Positions 8,711 through 17,547 of a DNA stretch of 64,000 nucleotides are shown piece after piece. Each line of letters begins with the position of its first letter. The stretch's first letter is position 1. Under the pieces are notes generated by a model. That model searched no databases. It was not told the origin of the DNA and saw only the letters and a list, made by a program, of their open reading frames with translations. A program made the position numbers and the translations under genes. Origin of the DNA: Acidovorax sp. Leaf78 (GTDB lineage: Bacteria > Pseudomonadota > Gammaproteobacteria > Burkholderiales > Burkholderiaceae_C); the NCBI RefSeq assembly GCF_001422735.1, contig NZ_LMLZ01000004.1:90700-154699 (forward strand). Reading direction: 5' to 3'.

Positions 8711-11710
8711 TCAGAGCTTTGCAGCTACAGCAGGCTGTGCCAGATGGCTGCGCAGGTACGCTTCGAAGTCAGCTGCGGGCAGGGGCCGGCTGAAGAGGTA
8801 GCCCTGGCCCTCGTCGCACCCCTGCGCCCGCAAGAAGTCGAGCTGCCCATCGGTCTCCACGCCCTCGGCCGTGGTCTGCATGCCCAGGGCTTGGGCCATG
8901 CGGATGATGGCGCTCACGATGGCGCGGTCGTTGGCATCGTCTTCCAGGTCCCGCACGAACGACTGGTCGATCTTGAGCTTGTAGATCTGAAAGCGTTTGA
9001 GATAGCTCAGCGACGAATATCCGGTGCCGAAGTCGTCCATCGACAGGCGCACGCCACGGTCGTGCAGCTGGTCCATCATGGCCAGCGCGGCGGCGGGGTC
9101 GTCCACGGCAGCGCCCTCGGTCAGCTCCAGCTCCAGCCGCCGCGCGGGCAAGCCGGCCTGCACCAGGCAGCGCGTGACCATCTCGGGCAACTGCGGGTGG
9201 CGGAACTGCACGGCCGACACGTTCACCGACACGGCCCTGAGCGGCAGTTGCATGTCCAGCCAGCGCTTGATGTCGTTCACGGCGGTGCGGATCACCCATT
9301 CGCCGATCGCGACGATCATGCCGCTGCTCTCTGCCACCGGCACGAACTCGGCGGGTGACACCATGCCCAGCTCGGGGTGGCGCCAGCGCAGCAGGGCCTC
9401 GGCGCCCACCAGCTTGCGGGTGTCCAGCGACACCTGGGGTTGGTAGTGCAGCTCGAACTGGTTGCGCTCCAGGGCGCGGCGCAGGGCGTTTTCGATCTGC
9501 AGCGCGCGTGCGGTGCGGGCCTCCAGGTCGGCGGTGAAGAAGCCGTACCGGTTGCGTCCATTTTGCTTGGCGCGGTACATGGCTGCATCGGCCCGCTGGT
9601 AGAGTGTGTCGAATGTTTCACCGTCCGCCGGGTACATCGCAATGCCCACCGACAGCGTGGTCGTGAGCTCGTACGGGTCAAGCTGAAAGGGTTCAGCCAC
9701 CGCTACCAACAGCTGGTTGGCTACCTCCGCGGCCGCGGCTGCCGAGGTGGCGGGCAAGAGCAGCAGGAACTCGTCGCCACCCAGGCGCGACACGGTGTCG
9801 TGCGACTGCAGCAGCGACTGCAGCCTGCGCGCCACCGCCACCAGCAACACGTCGCCAATGCGGTGGCCGAGCGAGTCGTTGACGTTCTTGAAGTGGTCCA
9901 GGTCCAGAAACAGCAGCGCCAGGGTGCCGCCGCGGGCCCGCTCGTCGTCGATGTACCGCTGGGCCCGCTCGGCCAGCAGTGCGCGGTTGGGCAGCTCCGT
10001 GAGCGGATCGAAATGCGCCAGGCGCTGGATGCGGTCTTGCGCCTCGCGCTGCTGGGTGATGTCGCGAAACAGCGTGATCGAATGCGTCACCACCCCTTTG
10101 CCGTCGCGCACGCTGCTCACCGACAGCCACTGCGGGTAGGTCGTGCCGTCCTTGCGGCGTCCGCGGACCTCGCCCTCCCAATGCCCATCCTGCGTGAGCC
10201 GCGCATACAACGTGTCGGCATCGAAATCCCGCACGGACTCTGCCGCGGTGAGCAGGCGCACCGACTGGCCGATGGCCTCCGCCTCTGAATAGCCCGTAAT
10301 GCGCGTGAACGCCTTGTTGATGCGTACGACGGTGTGTGTCGCGTCGGCGATGACGATGGCTTCGCTGCTCTGGTCGAACACCTGGGCGGTGAGCTGCAGC
10401 TGCTCTTGCGACCGCTTGCGTTCGGTGATGTCGCGCGAGAGCACGATGTACCGTGGTGCATCGCCGCCAGGCGCGGCGGTCTTGCGCGCGGCAGACAGCT
10501 CGAACCAGCTGGTGCCCAGGCCGGGCAGGTCGACCATGATCTGCCGCCCGTTGGACCAGCCGTGCTGCTCGGCCTCGTGCAGCACGTCCATCACTGCAAG
10601 CGCCGCCAGCGCGGGCAGCATGTCCGTCACATTGCGCCCGATCAAATCCTCCACAGGAGCCATCAGCAGTTCTGGCCGCTGGCTGTGCACGCTGCAATAG
10701 CGGCCCTCCTGGTCGATTTCGAACAGCGGATCGGGGATGGCGTCGATGGTGGCGCGCAGCTGCTGCTGCGTGGCCTGGATCTCGGCCGTGCGCTGCTCGA
10801 CCTGTTGCTCCAGGCCTTTTTCGTGCGCCTTGAGCCTGAACAGCAGCCAGGCGAGGTACGCCATCATCAGTGCAAACCCCAGGCCCAGGGCACACCGCAC
10901 GGCCAGCACGCCGGGGTGGCCCCAGCCCTGCGCAGGGGCCAGGCTCAGCATCCACTGCCCGTTGGGCAAATTGAGCGGCCTGCCAACAGCCTGCTCGGCG
11001 GCGGGCGGTGGCACAGAAGCTGCAATGGTCTGCTCTTCCTGCGTGCCAGGCCGCACGCGCCACAGCCGGTAGTGGTAGCCGCGCTGGGTCAGCTGCGGCA
11101 GCCGCGCCACGTCCAGCACCTCGGGCAGGCGAATCGTGACGTACGTGAAGCCCCAGAACGTGCGCTGGCCCTGCGCGTTGTCGAGGTACACCGGCTGGCG
11201 CCCCACCACGCCCAGCCCGCCCTGCACCAGCTCCAACGGGCCTGCCAGCGTCAGGCGGCCGGACTCGCGGGCGCGCGCGGCCTCGGGGCCCTGGCGGGGG
11301 TCGTTGAGCTGGTCGAATCCGATGACGTTTTCATTGCCCTGGCGCGGCACAACCTGCTTGACCACCCCCTGGGGCGCCAGCCCCATGGCTGCGATGCCGG
11401 GGTAAAACGGCAGCAATTGCGTGCCGATGTCTTCGAACTGGGTGACGGTACCCCGGCCCTGCCGGACCAGAGCCACCAGGGTGTTGTTGGCCGACAGCGC
11501 CAGCTCGATGGCCCGCTGCAGCGCCTGCACATGGTCGCCTGCGATATCGGCCACCTGGGTGCGCTGCTGATCGCGCTCTTGCTGCTCCAGCGTCCAGATC
11601 AGCCCGGCCGCACACAGCTCTGACAGAACAAAAACCACCAGTGGTCCCGTGAGGGACCTGCGGGATCGGGCGGGGAGGGTGGTCTGCACGGCGAGGTTTC
11701 CTGAATCCAT
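8711..11710 (-). CDS. membrane CHASE-PAS-PAS-GGDEF-EAL cyclic-di-GMP signalling protein
   Basis: 999-residue inner-membrane sensor. A first helix (about 23-41) and a second (about 268-290) flank a periplasmic CHASE-type sensor domain with the pattern FYPGIAAMGLAP. Two PAS domains follow, then GGDEF (SRLGGDEFLLLLP) and EAL (EALLRWRHPELGM, ELTEG, DDFGTGYSSL, KIDQSFV, AEGVETDG). Both catalytic motifs look intact. CHASE domains bind small extracellular ligands; the ligand here is unknown. It is transcribed away from the Pho-controlled lipid operon, and its start at 11710 is 46 bp from the Pho boxes, so it might share that control region. Confidence 0.94.
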   Translation of the reverse strand: MDSGNLAVQTTLPARSRRSLTGPLVVFVLSELCAAGLIWTLEQQERDQQRTQVADIAGDHVQALQRAIELALSANNTLVALVRQGRGTVTQFEDIGTQLLPFYPGIAAMGLAPQGVVKQVVPRQGNENVIGFDQLNDPRQGPEAARARESGRLTLAGPLELVQGGLGVVGRQPVYLDNAQGQRTFWGFTYVTIRLPEVLDVARLPQLTQRGYHYRLWRVRPGTQEEQTIAASVPPPAAEQAVGRPLNLPNGQWMLSLAPAQGWGHPGVLAVRCALGLGFALMMAYLAWLLFRLKAHEKGLEQQVEQRTAEIQATQQQLRATIDAIPDPLFEIDQEGRYCSVHSQRPELLMAPVEDLIGRNVTDMLPALAALAVMDVLHEAEQHGWSNGRQIMVDLPGLGTSWFELSAARKTAAPGGDAPRYIVLSRDITERKRSQEQLQLTAQVFDQSSEAIVIADATHTVVRINKAFTRITGYSEAEAIGQSVRLLTAAESVRDFDADTLYARLTQDGHWEGEVRGRRKDGTTYPQWLSVSSVRDGKGVVTHSITLFRDITQQREAQDRIQRLAHFDPLTELPNRALLAERAQRYIDDERARGGTLALLFLDLDHFKNVNDSLGHRIGDVLLVAVARRLQSLLQSHDTVSRLGGDEFLLLLPATSAAAAAEVANQLLVAVAEPFQLDPYELTTTLSVGIAMYPADGETFDTLYQRADAAMYRAKQNGRNRYGFFTADLEARTARALQIENALRRALERNQFELHYQPQVSLDTRKLVGAEALLRWRHPELGMVSPAEFVPVAESSGMIVAIGEWVIRTAVNDIKRWLDMQLPLRAVSVNVSAVQFRHPQLPEMVTRCLVQAGLPARRLELELTEGAAVDDPAAALAMMDQLHDRGVRLSMDDFGTGYSSLSYLKRFQIYKLKIDQSFVRDLEDDANDRAIVSAIIRMAQALGMQTTAEGVETDGQLDFLRAQGCDEGQGYLFSRPLPAADFEAYLRSHLAQPAVAAKL

Positions 11711-11755
11711 TATGCAGGCGCACGGGCCCCCTCCCGCGTCGTGGAAAACGCTTGC

Positions 11756-11795
11756 CTGTCATGCCGCTGACATGCCATCGACATGCCGATGTCAT
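11756..11795 (+). promoter_or_regulatory. two tandem Pho boxes (four 11-bp PhoB half-sites)
   Basis: Four heptamers spaced exactly 11 bp apart: CTGTCAT (11756), CTGACAT (11767), TCGACAT (11778) and ATGTCAT (11789), separated by the 4-bp linkers GCCG, GCCA and GCCG. This is the PhoB direct-repeat layout (7-bp half-site plus 4-bp linker), doubled. It lies 92 bp before the olsB-like start. A weak -10 candidate (CACACT) sits about 10 bp after the last half-site. The pattern is seen directly; PhoB binding is inferred. Confidence 0.8.
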
Positions 11796-11887
11796 GGGCC
11801 CATCCCACACTGCGGCGCAGGGAACAGATTCCCTGGCCGCTGCGGGAATGTTCGCTCCTGTGGCCCTACATCAGGAGATGTTGCACC

Positions 11888-12724
11888 ATGAATGAGCTGT
11901 CCGCCTTGACGCCGATCCTGCCCCACGATGCGCTGCCCCATGGCGCCCTGCAAGCCCCAGGTGCCGTGCCCGGCGCAGCAAGGACAGCGCCCGAGCGTGG
12001 CGCCATCCAGGTGACCTGGGCGCGGCACGAAGATGAAGTGCGCCAGGCGCAGAAACTGCGGTTCGATGTGTTCGCGGCGGAGATGGGCGCTCGATTGACG
12101 ACCCCCATCGCCGGCCACGACGTGGACCTGTTCGACGATTATTGCGAGCACCTGTTGGTGCGCGATGCTCAGAGCCAGCAAGTCATTGGGACTTACCGAG
12201 TGCTCACGCCAGCCCAGGCCCGCCGCGTCGGCAGCACCTACAGCGACACTGAATTCGATCTGACCCGCCTGCGCACCCTGCGTCCGCGCATGGTCGAACT
12301 GGGCCGCAGCTGCGTGCACCCGGACCACCGCCACGGCGGCGTGATCATGGCGCTGTGGAGCGCGCTGGCCGACTTCATGGTGCGCAACCAGCTCGACACC
12401 ATGATCGGCTGCGCCAGCATTCCCATGCTGCACAACGGCGTGATCAGCGGCGATGCCGCCGCCAGCATCTGGAACCAGGTGCGCCAGACGCACCTGGCCC
12501 CCATCGAATACCACGTGCTGCCCCGCCTGCCGCTGCCCATCGACCAACTGGACGGCTCGGTCTTCGTGGAGCCGCCGGCCCTGATCAAGGGGTACCTGCG
12601 CCTGGGTGCGCGGGTGCTGGGCGCCCCCGCGTGGGACCCGGACTTCAACACGGCAGACCTGCCCATGCTCATGCGGCTGGCAGACCTGCACCCGCGCTAC
12701 CGCAAGCACTTTCTGGGGGCCTGA
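11888..12724 (+). CDS. olsB: OlsB-like N-acyltransferase (ornithine-lipid synthesis)
   Basis: 278-residue GNAT-fold acyltransferase resembling OlsB, which transfers a 3-hydroxyacyl group from acyl carrier protein to ornithine, the first step to phosphorus-free ornithine lipids. Family-like blocks: KLRFDVFAAEMGAR, DLFDDYCEHLLVRD, VIGTYRVL, VELGRSCVHPDHR and DTMIGCASIPM. The start is ATG 11888, preceded by a GGAG-type site; the frame stays open upstream but that part overlaps the Pho boxes. The stop TGA shares its last base with the ATG of the next gene, so it is cotranscribed with the plcP-like and agt-like genes. The acyltransferase for the second step (OlsA) is not in the window. The symbol is by similarity. 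A related use of the fold, often labelled hemolysin-like, is the main alternative. Confidence 0.8.
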   Translation: MNELSALTPILPHDALPHGALQAPGAVPGAARTAPERGAIQVTWARHEDEVRQAQKLRFDVFAAEMGARLTTPIAGHDVDLFDDYCEHLLVRDAQSQQVIGTYRVLTPAQARRVGSTYSDTEFDLTRLRTLRPRMVELGRSCVHPDHRHGGVIMALWSALADFMVRNQLDTMIGCASIPMLHNGVISGDAAASIWNQVRQTHLAPIEYHVLPRLPLPIDQLDGSVFVEPPALIKGYLRLGARVLGAPAWDPDFNTADLPMLMRLADLHPRYRKHFLGA

Positions 12725-13602
12725 TGCGCGCCGCGTTCGACGCGCTCGGCGACTGGACTGCACACGTGGGAGGTGGGCAGGACCCTGCCGCCGACGCCGC
12801 CGACGACGCGCATCCACCAGGACACCGGCATCTGCGAGCGGTGTTCATCTCCGACCTGCACCTGGGCACCCCCGGCTGCCAGGCCGAGGCCCTGCTCGAC
12901 TTCCTGAAGCACCACCCCAGCGACCATCTGTACCTGGTGGGAGACATCGTGGACGGCTGGCAACTGCGCCGCCGCTGGTTCTGGCCCCAGGCCCACAACG
13001 ACGTGGTGCAAAAGCTGCTGCGCCGTGCGCGCAAGGGCTGCCGCGTGGTCTTCGTGCCCGGCAACCATGACGAGTTCGCCCGCGCCTTCGTCGGCCACTC
13101 GTTCGGCGGCATCGAGGTGGCCGAGGACACCGTGCACACCACGGCCGACGGCCGCACGCTGTGGGTGACGCACGGCGACTACTTCGACGGCGTGATCCAG
13201 TGCGCCAAGTGGCTCGCCTACGTGGGCGACAATCTCTATGAGTTCACCCTCAAGCTCAACCGCTACCTGAACACCCTGCGCGCGCGCATGGGGCTGCCGT
13301 ACTGGTCGCTCTCGGCGTACCTCAAGGGCAAGGTCAAGAAGGCGCTGAACTACGTGACCGACTTCGAGGTGGCGGTGGCTGCCGAGGCCCGCCGCCGCGG
13401 CCATGGCGGTGTGGTGTGCGGCCACATCCACCGTGCCGAGATGCGCGAGATCGACGGCACGCTGTACTGCAACGACGGCGACTGGGTGGAGAGCCGCACT
13501 GCGCTGGTAGAACACATGGACGGCCGGCTCGAACTGGTGCAATGGCATGCGCCCGCGCCGCAACGCGCAGCGTCCCCTGTGGCAGCGGAGGCTACGGTAT
13601 GA
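12724..13602 (+). CDS. plcP: PlcP-like metallophosphoesterase (phospholipase C of lipid remodelling)
   Basis: 292-residue calcineurin-like phosphoesterase. Metal motifs in order: SDLHLGTPGC (about 43), GDIVDGW, GNHDE, THGDYFD and CGHIHRAE, completing a two-metal site. Automatic annotation often names such proteins UDP-2,3-diacylglucosamine hydrolase (LpxH-like). However, the blocks DGWQLRR, WPQAHNDVVQKLL and GDWVESRTA match the rhizobial PlcP type, which cleaves phosphatidylcholine and related phospholipids to diacylglycerol under phosphate starvation. It overlaps the upstream olsB-like gene by one base and the downstream glycosyltransferase by four (ATGA). The first 35 residues are Ala/Asp-rich and probably disordered. 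No signal peptide, so it acts on the cytoplasmic face. Confidence 0.82.
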   Translation: MRAAFDALGDWTAHVGGGQDPAADAADDAHPPGHRHLRAVFISDLHLGTPGCQAEALLDFLKHHPSDHLYLVGDIVDGWQLRRRWFWPQAHNDVVQKLLRRARKGCRVVFVPGNHDEFARAFVGHSFGGIEVAEDTVHTTADGRTLWVTHGDYFDGVIQCAKWLAYVGDNLYEFTLKLNRYLNTLRARMGLPYWSLSAYLKGKVKKALNYVTDFEVAVAAEARRRGHGGVVCGHIHRAEMREIDGTLYCNDGDWVESRTALVEHMDGRLELVQWHAPAPQRAASPVAAEATV

Positions 13603-14690
13603 GAATCGCACTGGTCACCGACGCATGGCGTCCCCAGGTCAACGGTGTGGTCACCACCCTCCTGGAGCTGGTGCATGAGCTTGAGGCGCTGGGGCACGAG
13701 GTGCGGGTGATCGAGCCCGGCCAGTTCCAGACGCGTCCCTGCCCGGGCTATGCGGGCATCGACCTGGCGGTGCGCCCCGCAAAGCAGGTGGCCCGCATGC
13801 TCGACGAGATCCAGCCCGACGCCATTCACCTGGCCACCGAGGGTCCGCTGGGCTGGGCCGGGCGGCGCCATTGCCTGCGCAAGGGCCTGGCCTTCACCAC
13901 GGCGTTTCATACCCGCTTTCCGGAGATATTGCAGGCAGCCCTGCGCGTGCCGCTGTCGTGGGGGTATGCGCTGTTCCGGCATTTTCATCGGCCTTCGTCG
14001 GGTGTCATGGTGCCCACGCAGGGCGTCCTGCAGATGCTGGCACAACGGGGCTTCGGCAACTTGCGCCTGTGGACGCACGGCGTCGACACGCAGGCATTTT
14101 CTTTCCACGGCGAAGTGGCCCACAGCCCGCTCACGGGCACGCTGGCCCATCCCGTTGCCTTGTACGTGGGGCGGGTGTCGTACGAGAAGAACATCGAGGC
14201 CTTCCTGCAGCTGGACATGCCGGGCACAAAAGTGGTCTGCGGCGTCGGGCCGCTGGAGGCGCGCCTCAAAGCCCGCTACCCGCAGGTCCGCTGGCTGGGC
14301 ATTCTGGAGCGGTCGGCGCTGGCTCGGGTGTATGCGGCGGCCGATGTTTTCGTGTTTCCAAGCCGCTCGGAAACCTTTGGCCTGGTGATGCTGGAAGCCA
14401 TGGCCTGCGGTACGCCGGTGGCGGCATTCCCCGTCGACGGGCCCATGGAAGTGCTCGGGGCCCATGCGGGCGAGGCACCGCAGGGCGGCGTGCTGCATGA
14501 CAGCCTGCTGATTGCTGCGCAGGAAGCGCTGGCCATTCCCCGGTGCGAGGCGCGTGCCCGTGCATTGGATTTCACCTGGGCACACGCGGCACGCCTGTTC
14601 GAGCAGCACCTCGTACCTGCGCGCTCCGGCACCGTGACGGTGCCGCCATCTGTCACAAAATCTGTCACATCACTGTCATCTGGGCGTTAA
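13599..14690 (+). CDS. Agt-like GT4 glycosyltransferase (glycolipid synthesis)
   Basis: 363-residue GT-B fold glycosyltransferase. The N-terminal block MRIALVTDAWRPQVNGVV and the C-terminal donor site PSRSETFGLVMLEAMACG (E-x7-E pattern) are those of GT4 enzymes in the mannosyltransferase/diacylglycerol glycosyltransferase group. It overlaps the plcP-like gene by four bases. In rhizobia and marine bacteria plcP is paired with agt, whose product glycosylates the diacylglycerol released by PlcP to give mono-glycosyl- or glucuronosyl-diacylglycerol. That role is inferred here from the operon and its Pho boxes; the sugar donor cannot be read. The last 40 bases of the gene carry the Pho box for ppk. 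Confidence 0.82.
   Translation: MRIALVTDAWRPQVNGVVTTLLELVHELEALGHEVRVIEPGQFQTRPCPGYAGIDLAVRPAKQVARMLDEIQPDAIHLATEGPLGWAGRRHCLRKGLAFTTAFHTRFPEILQAALRVPLSWGYALFRHFHRPSSGVMVPTQGVLQMLAQRGFGNLRLWTHGVDTQAFSFHGEVAHSPLTGTLAHPVALYVGRVSYEKNIEAFLQLDMPGTKVVCGVGPLEARLKARYPQVRWLGILERSALARVYAAADVFVFPSRSETFGLVMLEAMACGTPVAAFPVDGPMEVLGAHAGEAPQGGVLHDSLLIAAQEALAIPRCEARARALDFTWAHAARLFEQHLVPARSGTVTVPPSVTKSVTSLSSGR
14650..14679 (+). promoter_or_regulatory. Pho box upstream of ppk
   Basis: CTGTCAC (14662) and CTGTCAT (14673) are spaced 11 bp apart, a near-consensus Pho box. A third CTGTCAC sits 12 bp upstream at 14650. All three lie inside the 3' end of the glycosyltransferase gene. A TAAATA element at 14688-14693 is about 10 bp beyond the box and could be the -10. 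Predicts PhoB control of ppk. Confidence 0.8.
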
Positions 14691-14729
14691 ATACTGAGGT
14701 CATCCCGCATTTGCCGCGTTGGCGTACCC

Positions 14730-16928
14730 ATGCTGCCTTTGCTTTCCGATGACGCTGCCGCCATGCGGTTCGATACCGCTGCCATGACCGAACACCCTCT
14801 CGCTGCCTTGTCACATGACCGTCACGACGGTGCCCCGGCTGCACTGACGCAGGCCGCGCAGTTGCCTGCGTTCCTTGACCGCGACCACAGCATCCTGGCC
14901 TTCAACGAGCGCGTGCTCGACTGGGCGGTGCGCAGCGATGTGCCGCTGCTGGAGCGGCTGCGCTACCTGTGCATTGTTTCTTCCAACCTCGACGAGTTCT
15001 TTGAAGTGCGGGCTGCGCCGCACATCACCGCAGCGCAAAAAGGCGAAACGCAGGGCCGCTACTCCACCGCCTCGTTCGAAGCCGTCGCCGCCAAGGTGCA
15101 CGGCCTCGTCGAGCGCCAGTACGCGCTGTACAACGAGGCGCTGGTCCCCGCGTTTGCCGAGCATGGCATCCGCATCTTGGGTCACGGCGAGCGCTCGCCA
15201 GCGCAAAAGCGCTGGGTGCAGGACTACTTTGCCAGCGAAGTGCGGCCCCTGTTGATCCCGGTGGGGCTTGATCCAGCGCACCCGTTTCCGCAGGTGGCCA
15301 ACAAGTCGCTCAATTTCATCGTGCGCTTGAAAGGGCACGATGCCTTTGGCCGCGAAAACGAAATCGCCATCGTCAAGGTGCCACGGGCTCTGCCGCGGCT
15401 CGTGCGCATCCCGGAGCGCGTGGCCTCCGAGCGGAACCTCTTCGTCAGCCTGTCCAGCATCGTGCGGTCCCATCTGGAGGATTTGTTCCCCGGCCGGGAG
15501 GTCACGGAGTTCTCGCAGTTCCGGGTGACCCGGCACTCGGACCTGGCACTGGACGAGGAAGACGTCCGCAACCTGCGGACCGCGCTGCGCCAGGGGCTGC
15601 AGCACCGCCACTACGGCCAGGCCGTGCGGCTGGAAGTGTCCTCCGGCTGCTCACAGTTCCTGTATGACTTTTTGCTCGCGCAGTTCGGCCTGCCTGCGGC
15701 GGCCCTGTACCGTGTGCAAGGCCCCGTGAACCTGGTGCGCTTGACGCAACTGGTGGACCTGGTCAACGACCCCTCGCTGATGTTTGCGCCGTGGAACTCC
15801 GCGTGGCCGCGCCAGTTGCAGCCCGGCATGCCGATCATGGAACAGCTGCGGCGGCGCGATGTGTTGATCCACCAGCCGTTCGAGAGCTTCGACGGCCTGC
15901 TGGCATTCCTGCGGGAGGCGGTGAACGACCCCAACGTGCTGGTCATCAAGCAGACCATCTACCGCACGGGGTCGGATTCAGAACTCATGGACCTCCTGAC
16001 CGAGGCGGTGCGCCGCGGCAAGGAGGTGATGGCGGTCGTGGAGCTGAAGGCGCGCTTTGACGAAGAAGCCAACATCAACTGGGCTGAGGCGCTGGAGTCC
16101 ATCGGCGCGCAGGTGGTGTACGGGGTGGTGGGCCTCAAGACCCACGCCAAGATGCTGCTGGTCACGCGCAGGGAAGGGCGGCAGCTCAAGCGCTACGGGC
16201 ACCTGTCCACCGGCAACTACAACATGCGGACCGCCAAGCTCTACACCGACCTGAGCTACCTCACTGCCGACGAAGACATGACCGCCGACATGGACGGCGT
16301 CTTCAACCATCTGGCCAGCCAGAACCGGCCCCCCCGGTTGCGCAAGCTCATGTTGGCCCCGTTCCATCTGCACCGGCGCATGCTGGAGAAGATCGAGCAG
16401 GTGGGCCTGGCGGCCAGCCGGGGCGAGGATGCCCGCATCGTCGCCAAGATGAACTCTCTGACGGACGAGGCGCTCATGCGGGCGCTCATCCTGGCAGGGC
16501 AGCGCGGTGCGCGCATCGACCTCATCGTGCGCGGTGCGTGCATGCTGCCGGCCGGGCTGCCGGGCGCGACGGAGAACATCCGGGTGCGCTCGGTCATCGG
16601 ACGATTCCTGGAGCACACGCGGGTCTTTTACTTCCTGGCGGGCGAGCAGGAGGACCTGTACCTCTCCAGCGCCGACTGGATGAACCGCAACATGATGCGG
16701 CGCGTGGAACTGGCCTGGCCTGTGACCGACCCGTCGCTGCGCCAGCAGATCGTGGACGAGTGCCTGGTAGCCTATCTGCACGACAACCGCGATGCCTGGA
16801 CGCTGAATGCGGAGGGCGGTTACGACCGTGCCGCGCACCCGACCGACGGCGTGGGTGCGCAAGACGCACTGATGGTTCGCTACGGGCCTGTGCCGCCCGC
16901 GGGGGCTGTCGAGCAAGGGGCTGCATGA
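14730..16928 (+). CDS. ppk1: polyphosphate kinase 1
   Basis: Makes inorganic polyphosphate reversibly from ATP. 732 residues from ATG 14730; in-frame ATGs at 14763 and 14784 are possible alternatives, since the first 18 residues are not family-like. The conserved core starts at FLDRDHSILAFNERVL. The autophosphorylated histidine is H472, in GLKTHAKMLLV. The second active-site region RYGHLSTGNYN and the C-terminal block VRGACMLPAG follow. The next gene, sixA, starts inside the ppk stop (ATGATG). A Pho box lies upstream, so induction at low phosphate is likely. Confidence 0.97.
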   Translation: MLPLLSDDAAAMRFDTAAMTEHPLAALSHDRHDGAPAALTQAAQLPAFLDRDHSILAFNERVLDWAVRSDVPLLERLRYLCIVSSNLDEFFEVRAAPHITAAQKGETQGRYSTASFEAVAAKVHGLVERQYALYNEALVPAFAEHGIRILGHGERSPAQKRWVQDYFASEVRPLLIPVGLDPAHPFPQVANKSLNFIVRLKGHDAFGRENEIAIVKVPRALPRLVRIPERVASERNLFVSLSSIVRSHLEDLFPGREVTEFSQFRVTRHSDLALDEEDVRNLRTALRQGLQHRHYGQAVRLEVSSGCSQFLYDFLLAQFGLPAAALYRVQGPVNLVRLTQLVDLVNDPSLMFAPWNSAWPRQLQPGMPIMEQLRRRDVLIHQPFESFDGLLAFLREAVNDPNVLVIKQTIYRTGSDSELMDLLTEAVRRGKEVMAVVELKARFDEEANINWAEALESIGAQVVYGVVGLKTHAKMLLVTRREGRQLKRYGHLSTGNYNMRTAKLYTDLSYLTADEDMTADMDGVFNHLASQNRPPRLRKLMLAPFHLHRRMLEKIEQVGLAASRGEDARIVAKMNSLTDEALMRALILAGQRGARIDLIVRGACMLPAGLPGATENIRVRSVIGRFLEHTRVFYFLAGEQEDLYLSSADWMNRNMMRRVELAWPVTDPSLRQQIVDECLVAYLHDNRDAWTLNAEGGYDRAAHPTDGVGAQDALMVRYGPVPPAGAVEQGAA

Positions 16929-17389
16929 TGGACCTGATCCTGTGGCGCCACGCAGAGGCGGAAGAGCCGCAAGAGGGCCATGACGACCTGGCGCGGGCGC
17001 TGACGCCACGGGGGGAGAAGCAGGCAGCCCGCATGGCCGTCTGGCTGGATCGCCAACTGCCCGAGGGGCTGCGCGTGCTGGCCAGCCCCGCCCGGCGTAC
17101 CGAGCAGACGGCCAGTGCCCTCGGCCGCAAGTTCAAGATGCGCGCCGAATTACTACCAGGGTGCACCCCGCAGGAGCTGCTGGAGCTGGTGCAGTGGCCG
17201 CGTTCGAAGGGCGCCGTGCTGGTCATTGGCCACCAGCCAGTGCTGGGCCAGACCATTGCGCAACTGATGGGCCTGCAGGCCGCAGACTGCGCCGTGCGCA
17301 AGGGGGCGGTGTGGTGGCTGCGGCAGCGCCAGCGCATGGATGAAAGCCAGACGCTGCTGCTGGCGGTCCAATCGCCGGACCTGCTGTAG
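16925..17389 (+). CDS. sixA: SixA-like phosphohistidine phosphatase
   Basis: 154-residue histidine phosphatase. The catalytic RHG-type motif is RHAEAEE near residue 9; the second histidine is in VIGHQPVLGQ. SixA removes phosphate from histidine-containing phosphocarrier proteins: ArcB in early E. coli work, later the nitrogen PTS protein NPr. It overlaps ppk by four bases (start ATG 16925, or 16928), so the two are cotranscribed and sixA would also respond to phosphate. The substrate in this organism is unknown. Confidence 0.9.
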   Translation: MMDLILWRHAEAEEPQEGHDDLARALTPRGEKQAARMAVWLDRQLPEGLRVLASPARRTEQTASALGRKFKMRAELLPGCTPQELLELVQWPRSKGAVLVIGHQPVLGQTIAQLMGLQAADCAVRKGAVWWLRQRQRMDESQTLLLAVQSPDLL

Positions 17390-17547
17390 GCGTTGCCTCG
17401 CGGTGGGGCGGCCGGCGGCAACTGCAGAGCAGATCAGCCCCTCAGTCCATCAACCCCTTAGGCACGGAACACCTCGGCCAACGTGTTGACCAACATCGCC
17501 CTGTGCTTGCTGGGCGCGTCTTCACCGGCCCCACCTTCGCAATAAGT

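Noticed and set aside
12724..13602. LpxH (UDP-2,3-diacylglucosamine hydrolase) of lipid A synthesis
   Set aside because: The metal motifs are shared, but the surrounding blocks, the gene neighbours and the Pho boxes fit PlcP better; still the main alternative.
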